A stretch of DNA of 64,000 nucleotides from Oligoflexales bacterium (GTDB lineage: Bacteria > Bdellovibrionota_B > Oligoflexia > Oligoflexales > RGVZ01), in assembly GCA_947494335.1 (NCBI GenBank), contig CANLUT010000002.1:62001-126000 (forward strand), given 5' to 3'. Positions 35,938 through 45,404 of this stretch are shown piece by piece. Position 1 is the stretch's first letter. Each line of letters begins with the position of its first letter. The translations under genes and the position numbers were made by a program. The notes beneath the pieces are model-generated. The model saw nothing but the letters and a program-made list of their open reading frames with translations. It was not told where the DNA came from and ran no database searches.

Positions 35938-37281
35938 CTAACTTTGACAGCTGGAACAGGATCCGCAGGATCCACCGCAATTGCCATTTGCACAGTTGGA
36001 GCAGGTTCCGCCGCTACAGTTGCCACCACTGCAGCCTCCGCAGTTACCGCCACTGCAGCCAGCGGACGCAAGCTCACCGAAGAGGCCACCAAAACTATCT
36101 TTAAGCTTCGATAATCCACCCATGGAGCCTAAAACAGACTGCAAGCCACCACCACCTGCGCCGCTCATTAGAGACGAGAACAAGTTGGCAATGCCACCCA
36201 TTCCGCCTGCAGCACCTCCACCCGCCATGGATTGAAGTTTCCCAAGCAAGGGCATAACGGACGACAAGAGATCACCACCGGCCAGAGCAAAGCCACCGGA
36301 CTTACCGGCTGCTGACTCACGAGGCTGAGCTGATCCACCCATCAAAATGCTTGAAACATCCACAACTGCCGCATCAATATCGGCAAAGAGGTTACTTGAT
36401 TGCTTAAACTTCTGACGTGCCACATCCAATGATGTGCTGTTACAGTGAGCTGACTGGAATGAGTTCGCATACACATAATCGAGAAACTGGCTGCGACGTC
36501 CCTGATCTCTGAGTGCAGAGATACGATCCAGAGGCCCCAGCGTATCGCCGCTACGAAGCTCGCTCGCTACGTTTTGGCCAAGAAGATTCTTTAAAGCATC
36601 AAACTGATAGTTTTTCATGACAAGTAAGTCATTGAGGAAGGCATTTGCAACGCGCTCTTTGTGTCCAACAAAAGAGGTCGTTTCCTTATCGACAATAACA
36701 ATTCCCTTTCCACCTGGGGCAAGGGACAAGCGACTATAAAACTGAGCATACATATAGCCAAAGATCTGCGGGCCAAAATATCTGATCTTTTTAGCGTCTG
36801 GAGACTGAACGATCGTAAAAATCGGGGTCGACTTGCCACTCGGATCACTGACGAAGTTAAAACAACCGTCAGTAACTTCGCCTTGGGAGGCATCCAGAGA
36901 CTTTCCGAAATGAGCGTTTTTGCAAAGATCGGATGAGCGACTGGAAATTACGACCTGACCGCCAAGCTTAAGAAACAACGCCTCTGCTGATGGGGGAAGG
37001 GCCGAGAAGTAGTCTTTGACTGCGCGACGCAGGTCCGACTTTTTCTGCTCGGACAGTGCCGTAGTGTCGTTTTTGTCAAAAATGATGCTTGCATCAGAAA
37101 TCGTCGATGACGCGCTACCTTTGCACTGGTAAGCATCAATATTCAGTACACCGGATGCGATGCTATCGAGAGTCTTAATTCGTGCAGCGCTATCGATTTC
37201 CTTCTGCTTGCAAGAAGACAGTCCAAAGACTACGGAAAAAGACATCAGTGCAAGACCCGAGATCATTCGCGCGTTCATCAT
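35938..37281 (-). CDS. Lipoprotein with Cys/Gly-rich C-terminal tail
   Basis: The 447-residue product has a textbook lipobox LSSC (C24). The central domain is a soluble region of about 300 residues without a recognised motif. A Gly-rich segment (AGGGAAGGMGGIANLF...) leads to a tail from about residue 403 with ten Cys in some 40 residues, arranged as CSGGNCGGCSGGNCSGGTC and further repeats. The tail could bind metal or form disulfides. AGGAG lies before the ATG. Confidence 0.78.
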   Translation of the reverse strand: MMNARMISGLALMSFSVVFGLSSCKQKEIDSAARIKTLDSIASGVLNIDAYQCKGSASSTISDASIIFDKNDTTALSEQKKSDLRRAVKDYFSALPPSAEALFLKLGGQVVISSRSSDLCKNAHFGKSLDASQGEVTDGCFNFVSDPSGKSTPIFTIVQSPDAKKIRYFGPQIFGYMYAQFYSRLSLAPGGKGIVIVDKETTSFVGHKERVANAFLNDLLVMKNYQFDALKNLLGQNVASELRSGDTLGPLDRISALRDQGRRSQFLDYVYANSFQSAHCNSTSLDVARQKFKQSSNLFADIDAAVVDVSSILMGGSAQPRESAAGKSGGFALAGGDLLSSVMPLLGKLQSMAGGGAAGGMGGIANLFSSLMSGAGGGGLQSVLGSMGGLSKLKDSFGGLFGELASAGCSGGNCGGCSGGNCSGGTCSNCANGNCGGSCGSCSSCQS

Positions 37282-37463
37282 ATTGCTCTCCTGTGCTTTA
37301 CCTAAGGAGATGATATCGGTAGAATTTATGGGATAATTTAGTTAAAAATTTTATAGTGGTATTATCAGCACCTTAGAGGCAACCCAAAGACTTTCCCAGG
37401 CAATCGGAGAACGTGTTGGCTAAACTCAGTATTTCAATCTACAAGCCCTTGTCAGGAGTTTTT

Positions 37464-37787
37464 ATGCTAAAGAATTTCGCTATATTCACCATGATGTCTA
37501 TGTCAGCTGCTGCATTCGCAGAGCTTCCAGAGGCGAAAGTAGACTATGGCAATGTTTACCAAAGCCACGCGACCCTTGCGGGGCGTCTTACATCAAAGCC
37601 AACAGAACCACTGGGCGTGACGATTGAAAATGGCGGCCTAAAATATTCGACCATCACCGATGCAGACGGCAACTGGGGACTTGTTTTCAAGTACCGTAGT
37701 GGCAACTACACCATCAATACGTTTGAACTTCAAAATCCAGCAAGCAAGGGCTCTGAAGTAAAAGGAAAATTGGAGAACGCGCAGTAA
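37464..37787 (+). CDS. Small exported protein
   Basis: Starting at the ATG at 37464, with AGGAG upstream, the 107-residue product has a signal peptide (MLKNFAIFTMMSMSAAAFA, cleavage near AELPEA). The mature part has a compact beta-type pattern (VTIENGGLKYSTITDADGNW, LVFKYRSGNYTINTF) that may be a carboxypeptidase-regulatory-like or transthyretin-like domain. It faces the cyclase gene, 8 bases away. Confidence 0.7.
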   Translation: MLKNFAIFTMMSMSAAAFAELPEAKVDYGNVYQSHATLAGRLTSKPTEPLGVTIENGGLKYSTITDADGNWGLVFKYRSGNYTINTFELQNPASKGSEVKGKLENAQ

Positions 37788-37795
37788 CAGGCAGC

Positions 37796-39046
37796 CTACG
37801 CCACGGCACCTTTATTGAGAGGTCCGTTGGTAGTAGATGCTTCCACCACTTGCCAACCGTCCATCTTACCTTTTCCTTTCACCGTCAGGTCTGGAACTTT
37901 TAGAAGCACGAACGATTCATCCAGGTAATTTTTCGTGCTTTCTGTGATCAGAATTTTACCGGGAGTGGCCAAAGCCTCCATACGGCTTGCGGTATTGACG
38001 GTATCTCCCCAGAGATCATATGCAAAACGCCTTTCACCGATGACGCCGGCGACGACCGAACCAGAGTTCACACCAATGCGGATTTTTAACGATGTGCCAT
38101 TAAGCGAAAGCTTTTCTGCTGCAGCATTCAAAGCTAAAGCTAGGTTGATAATTTTACTCGCATGGTTTTCCGAGGGAGTAGGCACACCACAAACAGCCAT
38201 ATAGGCATCGCCGATCGTTTTAATTTTTTCACACCCAAACTGATATGTCAGACGATCAAAGGTTGAAAAGACCTCGTTGAGCCAACGGACCAATTCCTCG
38301 GGAGGCATCTTGGCCGAAGCCTCGGTAAAATTGACGATATCACAAAACATTACGGTGACATTATCAAAGCGCATCGCTTTTACAGAATGATCCTGCTTTA
38401 GCTCATTTGCGACTTCCGAAGGGAATGTCTTCTCCAAGAGGTCATCGGCACGTTCCGTTTCCTTTCGAAGTTGTTTTTCTGCAGAAAAAGTCTTGTACAA
38501 GTAAGATTCCGCCACGTTTGCTCCAATCGCCCCGATGGCATAAGCAATCCCCAGTATCACTAAGCATCGCACAGCCTGCTGTGACGACATGTCATCAAAT
38601 GAAATCAAAACGATGAAATTAGCGAAATAAATACCCCCAACGATCATGGCATCGAGCGTCAAAAGGCGAAACGAGGACATCGTAAATGCAAGTGCCAGCG
38701 CCGGAAGGGTAATATCAACATTTCCCGAATCTATCCGTCTGATTAACCAAATAACTGAAACACTATTGAGTATTAAAGAAAGGCTGAACAGAAACACCGG
38801 CCGACGATATTTTAAAAGCATTGATCGCTTGTGAAGCATGACAAAAAAAAGACAGATCGCCACTAACGTGAGACGAATGCTCCAGACTAACTGATAACTT
38901 TTGGGGAAGATATAAAAGTCCAGAGCCATGAAGCAAAGATAAAAACTTAGACCCTTATATACATCTTTATCGATCGAGCTAGATGCAAGCTCAACAAGAT
39001 AATGAATAAACTCTTTACGATCGTTCTTTCGCTTCGACACGGTCAA
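37796..39046 (-). CDS. Membrane-bound class III adenylate cyclase
   Basis: The 416-residue protein has about six hydrophobic helices (residues 30-190), then a class III cyclase domain from about 220: FCDIVNFT (metal-binding Asp), EKIKTIGDAYMAVCG (Lys and metal Asp), RIGVNSGSVVAGVIG, and YDLWGDTVNTASRM (ATP-selecting Asp with Asn and Arg for transition state). The Lys/Asp pair favours ATP over GTP, so cAMP production is inferred. Signal input would be through the membrane domain. Confidence 0.88.
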   Translation of the reverse strand: MTVSKRKNDRKEFIHYLVELASSSIDKDVYKGLSFYLCFMALDFYIFPKSYQLVWSIRLTLVAICLFFVMLHKRSMLLKYRRPVFLFSLSLILNSVSVIWLIRRIDSGNVDITLPALALAFTMSSFRLLTLDAMIVGGIYFANFIVLISFDDMSSQQAVRCLVILGIAYAIGAIGANVAESYLYKTFSAEKQLRKETERADDLLEKTFPSEVANELKQDHSVKAMRFDNVTVMFCDIVNFTEASAKMPPEELVRWLNEVFSTFDRLTYQFGCEKIKTIGDAYMAVCGVPTPSENHASKIINLALALNAAAEKLSLNGTSLKIRIGVNSGSVVAGVIGERRFAYDLWGDTVNTASRMEALATPGKILITESTKNYLDESFVLLKVPDLTVKGKGKMDGWQVVEASTTNGPLNKGAVA

Positions 39047-39345
39047 GCCTCCACCAGAGAGGTTTCGGCTATGAAGACATCTCCCTCAAGATCCACGATT
39101 TTGTGATTTTCATAAAAATCGCGAAATACTCAGGCCATCGTGGGATGTCCAGAAAGTTAAATGCACAGAAAAAGCTTTCCTTATTAATTCAAAGTAAGAC
39201 AAGACCCCCTTAAAGCTCTAATTCCACGAGCTTTTCAAGTAGCAGCGAATTCTGGTTATTATGGAGCTTTAATGAAAGCCCCCGCAGGCTTTATTTATGT
39301 TAAAGAAACTCAATTCAGATTCCGATTTCCACTACAGGAGGGATT

Positions 39346-40038
39346 TTGAAACAATTTAGTTTGATCAAGATTAATAGACCGACATCGGCAGTCGTCATCA
39401 ATGTGCGACAGATTATTTGCGTCCTAATTGCGGTTAGCTTTGTCGGCTGTGTTCCGCCAAAATCTACGAGCCGCAACAAAGCAGGCACGGGCACTCCATC
39501 TGGGTCGAATGGCTCTAATGGTGGCGGACAGATTTCAGCAGAAGCTTCAAAACTGTTTGATTTCTTATCGGATGACATAAACCGTAGAGCCACCCAAAAA
39601 CTGAATGGCAAACACGTTCACGAAGCAGTCAAACTGTTTGGAGAGATGGTTTATCTGTGCATAGCCGTGTCCGCGCAGGCGGGAAAATGTACTGTCTATC
39701 AGAATTTTGGAACACCAAAGTCCTACCAAGGCACATGCGCGACAAAGGTTTATGGATCATTGATTGGGATTTTCTGTAAGAAAGAAAATGGAGAAGACTG
39801 CGTGCCAGACTCTCAAGGCAGACCCGATACGACAGGTGCTATGCAATTATCTGAAAAATTCGAAGACGAGGCTCCTTCAGGCGACGACACCGGTGTTTTT
39901 GATCCTCTTAAAGATCCGATGGCTCCCAAGGATCACCGGGAAGAGGCTCTAAAGCTTCTTGATAAACCAACGTTTAAGAATCGCTGGAACGCAACGTTTA
40001 CGATCGATAACGATTCCTGCAATGATTTTATGAAATAA
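39346..40038 (+). CDS. Lipoprotein of unknown function
   Basis: The TTG at 39346 lies 3 bases after AGGAGG, which is tight. The 230-residue product has a long N-region followed by a hydrophobic stretch and SFVGC (C35). The mature part has a Gly/Asn/Ser-rich spacer, then a domain with six Cys (CIAVSAQAGKC, CATKVYGSLIGIFC and others), suggesting disulfides. No family was recognised. The region after it holds a palindrome and repeats. Confidence 0.65.
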   Translation: MKQFSLIKINRPTSAVVINVRQIICVLIAVSFVGCVPPKSTSRNKAGTGTPSGSNGSNGGGQISAEASKLFDFLSDDINRRATQKLNGKHVHEAVKLFGEMVYLCIAVSAQAGKCTVYQNFGTPKSYQGTCATKVYGSLIGIFCKKENGEDCVPDSQGRPDTTGAMQLSEKFEDEAPSGDDTGVFDPLKDPMAPKDHREEALKLLDKPTFKNRWNATFTIDNDSCNDFMK

Positions 40039-40072
40039 GTTTTTGATGTTCGAGATTCTCGATGGAGCCAGT

Positions 40073-40092
40073 CGACTCCGACGTCGGAGTCG
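40073..40092 (+). terminator. Palindromic terminator-like hairpin
   Basis: CGACTCCGACGTCGGAGTCG is a perfect 20-base palindrome followed by GGGGTTTT, 35 bases after the lipoprotein stop. Confidence 0.5.
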
Positions 40093-40144
40093 GGGTTTTG
40101 GGGCGGACAATCTGTTGCCACATGGAGAGGTTCTAGTTTTAGGA

Positions 40145-40176
40145 TTCATGTTTGCTAACGGTTTGCTATCGGACGA
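40145..40176 (+). repeat. Repeat B, copy 1 (32 bases)
   Basis: TTCATGTTTGCTAACGGTTT followed by GCTATCGGACGA matches copy 2 at 42646 at 30 of 32 positions. It is directly followed by a half-copy of repeat A. Confidence 0.8.
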
Positions 40177-40177
40177 A

Positions 40178-40201
40178 TTAATTAGTGCCACCCGACTGGT
40201 T
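40178..40201 (-). repeat. Half-copy of repeat A, inverted orientation
   Basis: TTAATTAGTGCCACCCGACT and four more bases are the reverse complement of the repeat A right arm. Confidence 0.7.
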
Positions 40202-40428
40202 CAGCATGTGCGGCTCCAGAGAAGAGTCGTTTTGCTCGAGTCTTTTTTATTGGAATCAGGTGTCTTTATTCTGTTATGTGGATTTAAACCGCAAGCATAA
40301 ATTTATTTCATATTTACAGCGTGTTAGAACGCACTATTGGTTGGGTTGCGAGGGGCAAAATTATATCAGACTTAAGTTCTGCTTCAGACACTCCGAACTC
40401 CTCTTAATATGCCAGGAGTGCGCTATTG

Positions 40429-42570
40429 ATGCCAAGAAATCGGCCAGTAAATTTTGGCAAAATCTCGATCATCTTAACGATGACCGCCGCTCTTGCTTGC
40501 ACGAAAAGCCCTCCCAAAGCCGTTGGGCCCATCGATGCCGCAACGTATAACAAGCAGGGCTCTGACGGGACCTATTCGTTAACCATTGTGCTTCCTAAGA
40601 CCGCTGCAACAGGCCTTTCGCTCGCCGGAGGAAATGAATCCACGGTCTCATACACCAGCTTCAACAGCGACGGAAATGAAACCGCGACTGGAGACGCTCA
40701 AGTATCCACAGATGCAGACGGCACGCCGACGGCTCAATTGAGCGTGGATCCCGATTCTATCTATGCAATTGAGACCCGAGATTTTGGTATCGTAATACCA
40801 CAAACAGGTGACGCCCCCGGGGCGAATCTTCAGGTTCCAATGACCCTCGCTGGCAAGAACGTGGTTGATGCATTCAAATCTCTTCCGAAGGAATCAAGAC
40901 CTTTTCTAAATCCCGCAGCAGCTGAGGTACTACTTCCCGCTGGTACTAAATATGATAACTCGACCATGAAGGATATGATGCTAGCTCTAGCCGAGCAGAC
41001 TAAAAGTATGCCTCTTGAAAAAAGACTTGAATTAAATCTAGAGCGAGCAAAAGTTGTCATTGACTACAAAGATATCGTTAAAAATTCCGGAGACCTCGAG
41101 GTCGCTTTCGTCAGCGCAACCGCTTCAGCTGGCAAAGCATTTCTCGCGTCCAATCCCGACTTAAGCACAAATCTAATCCTTAAACTGCTACAAAGGCCCG
41201 CAGAAGCTTTGACAGCAAATTCAAACTTGATCATGACGCTACCATCAACAACTAAATCGCAAGTCCTAAGCCAGGCTCTGGCGCGGCAAGTTGTAAGTGC
41301 AATTGTGGAAAACAACGACGGCAAACCATTTTCCACAACGGATTTAAAAAGAGTCACACCCACTTTGGAAAATGTTCAGGCCGGATATGTTGCTGCAAAG
41401 TCATATAGTGACGCCTTCGCTGAGAAGTTCATTCAGTCCGTGAGATCAGCATCATTTGCCGACGACGGAAAATCAAAACATTTTGACCCTGAAAAGTTTA
41501 CTGGCACTGTCAGCGAAGCTTTGGATCGAGTCAGCTCGTTGCCCGACATGCAAGCTTTCTTTGGCAATAAGGAAAGATTGGAGAGCAATACGCCAGGCTG
41601 CGTTGAGTGGCGCGAAAAATGTTCCGGTGAGACGCATCCCGATCCACAGAAAGTTGCTTCGGACCTGCAAAATGCAGCACATGATCTCATAGGCCTCCTA
41701 ACGAACCTTAGCGATACAGACCAAGCAATCCTATCCTGCTCATCAGGCCTCACTCAGCAAGCGATCGGCAGCGCAACCGAGTGTGCAAATGGTGGCTGTG
41801 TTGACGGAACTGGTATTTTAAATCAGGGCGCTAAAGCAGCTTGTGCAATCAACGAATGCCTCGAAAATTTCATGGAACATAATCCATATGTCGAGGCCAT
41901 GTCTGTTACTTGTGAAATTGGAGATAAGCTTGGCGAGGCCATCGAATGTAATGGCTTCCCCGGCCTAGGTGGAGGATTAGCCAGCCTCTGTGATACTGAA
42001 ATTAAGAATAGAAAACCGCCGGAGTTAAAGCCTTGTCCTTACTCTCCAAGTGTTCCCGCATGCAGTAGTGATGGCAGACCCCTTAGCGAAGGTGATATTG
42101 AAACAGCGTGTCTTAATCAAGTTGACGGCTACAATAGCGATCAAGATTTCGCCCTATTTCAAGGAGCATGTCTGGCAAGGTGCACGTCATTGACTGGTGA
42201 AGCGGCAAAAAATTGTGAACCCACCCCACCACCTCCATCATCATTCTGCGCTGTAGGTGACGTCGTATACGGAGGGTTCACTTACTCCAATTTGACGGCC
42301 GCTCAGTGCGAAGAAATTGGACTCTATTCGTGTTACGGAAATGAACCTAATTCACCTTGCAGGTGTGGCCACCCACAGAGCGCCCCCAGCTGCACGGAGT
42401 ATTATCAGATGACCGTTGAGAACTCCTACCCAGGTGTAGTTTTGCCGATTCCGCAGGAGCTTTGCCCAGACGCGTTGCTTGAGGCTGCAAAGCAAATCAA
42501 TAACCCAACAGACTGCGCAGGTTTGTCAGCCAGCAATCCCGGCTTCAACATTCGCTGGATCCAAAAATAA
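40429..42570 (+). CDS. Large Cys-rich lipoprotein bracketed by repeat B
   Basis: The product (713 residues from ATG 40429; TTG 40426 is also possible) has AGGAG upstream and a signal peptide ending AALAC (about C24). The N-terminal half is beta-type (DGTYSLTIVLPKTAATGLSL) then helical; the C-terminal third has many Cys (CVEWREKCSG, CANGGCVDGTG, CPYSPSVPACSS, CYGNEPNSPCRCG), as in disulfide-rich surface domains. Direct copies of repeat B flank it at 40145 and 42646. No family was recognised. Confidence 0.75.
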   Translation: MPRNRPVNFGKISIILTMTAALACTKSPPKAVGPIDAATYNKQGSDGTYSLTIVLPKTAATGLSLAGGNESTVSYTSFNSDGNETATGDAQVSTDADGTPTAQLSVDPDSIYAIETRDFGIVIPQTGDAPGANLQVPMTLAGKNVVDAFKSLPKESRPFLNPAAAEVLLPAGTKYDNSTMKDMMLALAEQTKSMPLEKRLELNLERAKVVIDYKDIVKNSGDLEVAFVSATASAGKAFLASNPDLSTNLILKLLQRPAEALTANSNLIMTLPSTTKSQVLSQALARQVVSAIVENNDGKPFSTTDLKRVTPTLENVQAGYVAAKSYSDAFAEKFIQSVRSASFADDGKSKHFDPEKFTGTVSEALDRVSSLPDMQAFFGNKERLESNTPGCVEWREKCSGETHPDPQKVASDLQNAAHDLIGLLTNLSDTDQAILSCSSGLTQQAIGSATECANGGCVDGTGILNQGAKAACAINECLENFMEHNPYVEAMSVTCEIGDKLGEAIECNGFPGLGGGLASLCDTEIKNRKPPELKPCPYSPSVPACSSDGRPLSEGDIETACLNQVDGYNSDQDFALFQGACLARCTSLTGEAAKNCEPTPPPPSSFCAVGDVVYGGFTYSNLTAAQCEEIGLYSCYGNEPNSPCRCGHPQSAPSCTEYYQMTVENSYPGVVLPIPQELCPDALLEAAKQINNPTDCAGLSASNPGFNIRWIQK

Positions 42571-42645
42571 TTAACTTTGGGGACCCACCGCAAAGTAGAT
42601 CAGACCGTCCGACCAACGGCACACCGTTAAAGAGGGATTCCCGTT

Positions 42646-42677
42646 TTCATGTTTGCTAAAGGTTTGCCATCGGACGA
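42646..42677 (+). repeat. Repeat B, copy 2 (32 bases)
   Basis: TTCATGTTTGCTAAAGGTTT followed by GCCATCGGACGA lies in the same orientation as copy 1. An imperfect inverted arm (GTCCGACCAACGGCACACCG, about 42608-42627) lies upstream. Confidence 0.8.
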
Positions 42678-42703
42678 TGTTGTGCACCCACCCCAAAAAG
42701 AAA

Positions 42704-42730
42704 CGGCCCTGATTTATTCAATCAGAGCCG
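42704..42730 (-). terminator. Terminator of the initiator tRNA gene
   Basis: CGGCCCTGATT (42704-42714) and AATCAGAGCCG (42720-42730) pair with one mismatch; on the minus strand a T-run (from AAAAAGAAA) follows. Confidence 0.78.
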
Positions 42731-42740
42731 TGACTTAGTT

Positions 42741-42816
42741 TGGTAGCGGGGACAGGACTTGAACCTGTGGTCTTCGGGTTATGAGCCCGACGAGATACCA
42801 ACTTCTCCACCCCGCG
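42741..42816 (-). tRNA. Initiator tRNA-fMet (anticodon CAT)
   Basis: The minus-strand sequence folds as a tRNA with CCA encoded. The anticodon arm CGGGCTCATAACCCG has the three consecutive G-C pairs typical of initiator tRNAs. The first base pair is C1.U72, a mismatch; most bacterial initiators have C1.A72. T-loop GGTTCAAGTCC and the D-arm look normal. Confidence 0.93.
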
Positions 42817-42869
42817 TCATTTGGGACCCCTTTATAGGCTGCTGGCTGAAAAGTGTCAATGAAAGAAAA

Positions 42870-42895
42870 CCCCCAAGTCTTCGATGACTTGGGGG
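42870..42895 (-). terminator. Rho-independent terminator of the aconitase gene
   Basis: On the minus strand CCCCCAAGTC and GACTTGGGGG form a 10-bp stem followed by TTTTCTTT, 27 bases after the stop. Confidence 0.88.
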
Positions 42896-42921
42896 CTCTT
42901 GTTGGACTTGGTTTTCAGCGA

Positions 42922-45330
42922 TCAGTCCTTCATGAGGTTTAGTGCAGAGCCTGCCTTAAACCACTGAATCTGCTCGGCATTATAACTGTGCTTGGCTTCA
43001 AAGCTGTCTTTGGAGCCGTCGGCGTGTGTGATGTCGACGTGCAGGTTTTTGCCAGGTGCAAAGGTGGAGAGGCCACGGATCGAAAGCTTATCTCCGTCAC
43101 GAACCTTCTCCCAGTCACTTGGGTTAGCAAACGTCAGAGCAAGGCCCCCTTGCTTCTTGAGGTTGGTTTCGTGGATACGAGCAAAGCTTTTCACAATCAC
43201 CGCACTCACACCAAGAAATCTTGGTGACATCGCTGCATGCTCACGACTGGATCCTTCACCATAGTTTTCGTCACCAACAACGACCCAGCGTACACCGCGT
43301 GCCTTATAGTCACGGGCAACTTCGGCCACCGTTTTCACGTCACCGGTGAACGCGTTCTTGGTTTTGCCGATGTCTTTTTCCATGAATGCATTGGTCGCAC
43401 CAAGGAACATGTTGTCAGAAATCTTGTCCAAGTGACCGCGGAAGGCTAGCCACTTACCAGCTGGTGAAATGTGGTCGGTCGTTGTTTTGCCTTTGGTCTT
43501 AAGAAGAAGCTGATGTTCTACGAAATCTTGTCCATCCCACGTACCGAACGGTGCAAGAAGCTGTAGGCGAGGGCTCTTTGGACTAACGGCAACTTTTAGT
43601 TTGTCACCGTTTTCTGCAGGCTCTGCAAATCCAGCTGTGCCCTTGGCAAACCCTACCATCGGAAGCTCAGCACCCATCGGTGCGCGCAGACGAATCTTCT
43701 GACCAGCTTTGTTGGTCAAATAATCGGTGTAGGGATTAAAGGAAAGACTTCCTGAGATCGCATAAGCCACAACCATTTCTGGTGAGCTGATGAAGCCTAG
43801 AGTTTCTGCGTTGCCATCGTTACGGGCGCGGAAGTTTCGGTTAAAGCTAGTGACGATGGAGTTTGGAGTACCATCTTTCATGTCGTCACGCTTCCACTGA
43901 CCGATACATGGACCGCAGGCGTTGGCCATGACCACAGCGCCAAAGTCTTCAAAGACTTTAAGCAGTCCATCACGCTTCATCGTGTTGTAGATCTGATCAG
44001 AGCCTGGAGAGACAAGGAACTGGCTCTTAGCTTTAAGTCCTTGCTCCATCGCGTACTTCACAACACTCGCTGCACGCGAGATGTCTTCGTAGGAGCTATT
44101 GGTACAGCTTCCAATGAGGCACGCAGAGATTCTGTCGTGGTAGCCTTTTTCTTTTACTTCACCACCAAGTTTTGAAACTGAGCGCGCAAGGTCAGGAGTA
44201 TGAGGACCAACGATCTGCGGCTCTAGCTCAGAAAGATTAATCTCGATCACTTCATCGTAGAAACGCTCTGGGTGTGCTTCACAGTCAGCGTCTGCTCTGA
44301 GGTGTTCTGCATAATGATCTGCAAGATCTGCCAGCGCTGTACGCTCAGTGGTACGAAGGTATGTTCCCATGCGCTCATCGTAAGGGAAGACTGAGCATGT
44401 CGCGCCAAGCTCTGCACCCATGTTGGTGATGGTCGCTTTGCCGGTACAAGAAATGGATTTTACTCCTGGGCCAAAGTATTCAACGATTTTGTTGGTTCCG
44501 CCCTTAACAGTGAGCTTGCCACAAAGTGCTAAGATCACGTCTTTTGGAGAAGTCCAGCTTGAGAGAGAGCCTGTGAGTTTTACGCCAATAAACTTGGGAT
44601 TGAGAAGTTCCCAAGGCATGCCAGCCATCACGTCTACGGCATCTGCACCGCCCACACCAATGGCACACATGCCAAGGCCGCCAGCGTTTGGCGTGTGGGA
44701 GTCTGTCCCGATCATCAAACCACCGGGGAACGCATAATTTTCAAGGACTACTTGATGAATGATACCGGAGCCTGGCTTCCAAAAACCAATGCCGTATTTT
44801 TTGCTGGCAGAGGCAAGGAAGTCATACACTTCATCGTTATCTTTATTGGCTGTCTTCATGTCAGCTGCAACGCCCTTACGAGCGACGATCAAGTGATCGC
44901 AGTGCACAGTCGATGGAACAGCCACTTTCTTTTTGCCAGATTGGATGAACTGCAAAATAGCCATCTGCGCAGTCGCATCTTGCATCGCGACGCGGTCAGG
45001 ACGCAGCATGATAAAGCTTTTGCCGCGTGTGTACTGACTGACGTTCGTGTCGTTATCTAAGTGCGAGAAAAGAATTTTCTCTGCAAGGGTTAGCCCGCGA
45101 CCAAGGTCTTTGCGGTAGCGCTCAAGCTTTTGTCCCAATGCTTGATAATGTTTTGCAACAACCTCTGGACGAGTGGCGCATACACTCACCTTTGCTTTGC
45201 CAGATGATTTCGCCGCTGACTTTTTTGCGGGAGCAGATTTTTTTGCCCTCGCTGTTTTCTTTTTGGCAGAGGGTTTTGCTTTCTTAGGGGACTTCTTTGC
45301 GAGGATTTTTTTTGCGGATTTTGAGGTCAT
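42922..45330 (-). CDS. acn: Aconitate hydratase (mitochondrial type) with lysine-rich N-terminal tail
   Basis: The 802-residue enzyme has the [4Fe-4S] Cys in GSCTNSS and ACGPCIG, DSHTPN and [10 protein letters not shown] motifs, matching aconitases that convert citrate to isocitrate in the TCA cycle. Its sequence is closest in pattern to the mitochondrial type rather than AcnA/IRP or AcnB. I start at the ATG at 45330; this leaves a tail of about 47 residues made almost only of Lys, Ala, Ser and Pro ([20 protein letters not shown]), like histone H1 tails, before the conserved domain. A longer frame to 45378 is less likely. Confidence 0.9.
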   Translation of the reverse strand: MTSKSAKKILAKKSPKKAKPSAKKKTARAKKSAPAKKSAAKSSGKAKVSVCATRPEVVAKHYQALGQKLERYRKDLGRGLTLAEKILFSHLDNDTNVSQYTRGKSFIMLRPDRVAMQDATAQMAILQFIQSGKKKVAVPSTVHCDHLIVARKGVAADMKTANKDNDEVYDFLASASKKYGIGFWKPGSGIIHQVVLENYAFPGGLMIGTDSHTPNAGGLGMCAIGVGGADAVDVMAGMPWELLNPKFIGVKLTGSLSSWTSPKDVILALCGKLTVKGGTNKIVEYFGPGVKSISCTGKATITNMGAELGATCSVFPYDERMGTYLRTTERTALADLADHYAEHLRADADCEAHPERFYDEVIEINLSELEPQIVGPHTPDLARSVSKLGGEVKEKGYHDRISACLIGSCTNSSYEDISRAASVVKYAMEQGLKAKSQFLVSPGSDQIYNTMKRDGLLKVFEDFGAVVMANACGPCIGQWKRDDMKDGTPNSIVTSFNRNFRARNDGNAETLGFISSPEMVVAYAISGSLSFNPYTDYLTNKAGQKIRLRAPMGAELPMVGFAKGTAGFAEPAENGDKLKVAVSPKSPRLQLLAPFGTWDGQDFVEHQLLLKTKGKTTTDHISPAGKWLAFRGHLDKISDNMFLGATNAFMEKDIGKTKNAFTGDVKTVAEVARDYKARGVRWVVVGDENYGEGSSREHAAMSPRFLGVSAVIVKSFARIHETNLKKQGGLALTFANPSDWEKVRDGDKLSIRGLSTFAPGKNLHVDITHADGSKDSFEAKHSYNAEQIQWFKAGSALNLMKD

Positions 45331-45404
45331 AGACGTGTGGTCCTTTCTCGGATTTCTACACCCTCCAGATTGCCACAACCCCCCAAAATATCAAGGAAAT
45401 GCCT

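Larger units (their letters stand above)
40039..40428. other. 390-base region without a supported gene; palindrome and repeats
   Basis: It contains the perfect palindrome CGACTCCGACGTCGGAGTCG (40073-40092) followed by GGGGTTTT, probably the terminator of the preceding lipoprotein gene. It also holds one copy of repeat B (40145-40176) and a half-copy of repeat A on the minus strand (40178-40201). Short open frames here have no start signals or protein-like composition. Confidence 0.7.

Noticed and set aside
40185-40550. Open frame of 121 codons before the 40429 gene
   Set aside because: It overlaps repeats and the signal-peptide start of a better-supported gene and has no ribosome-binding site.
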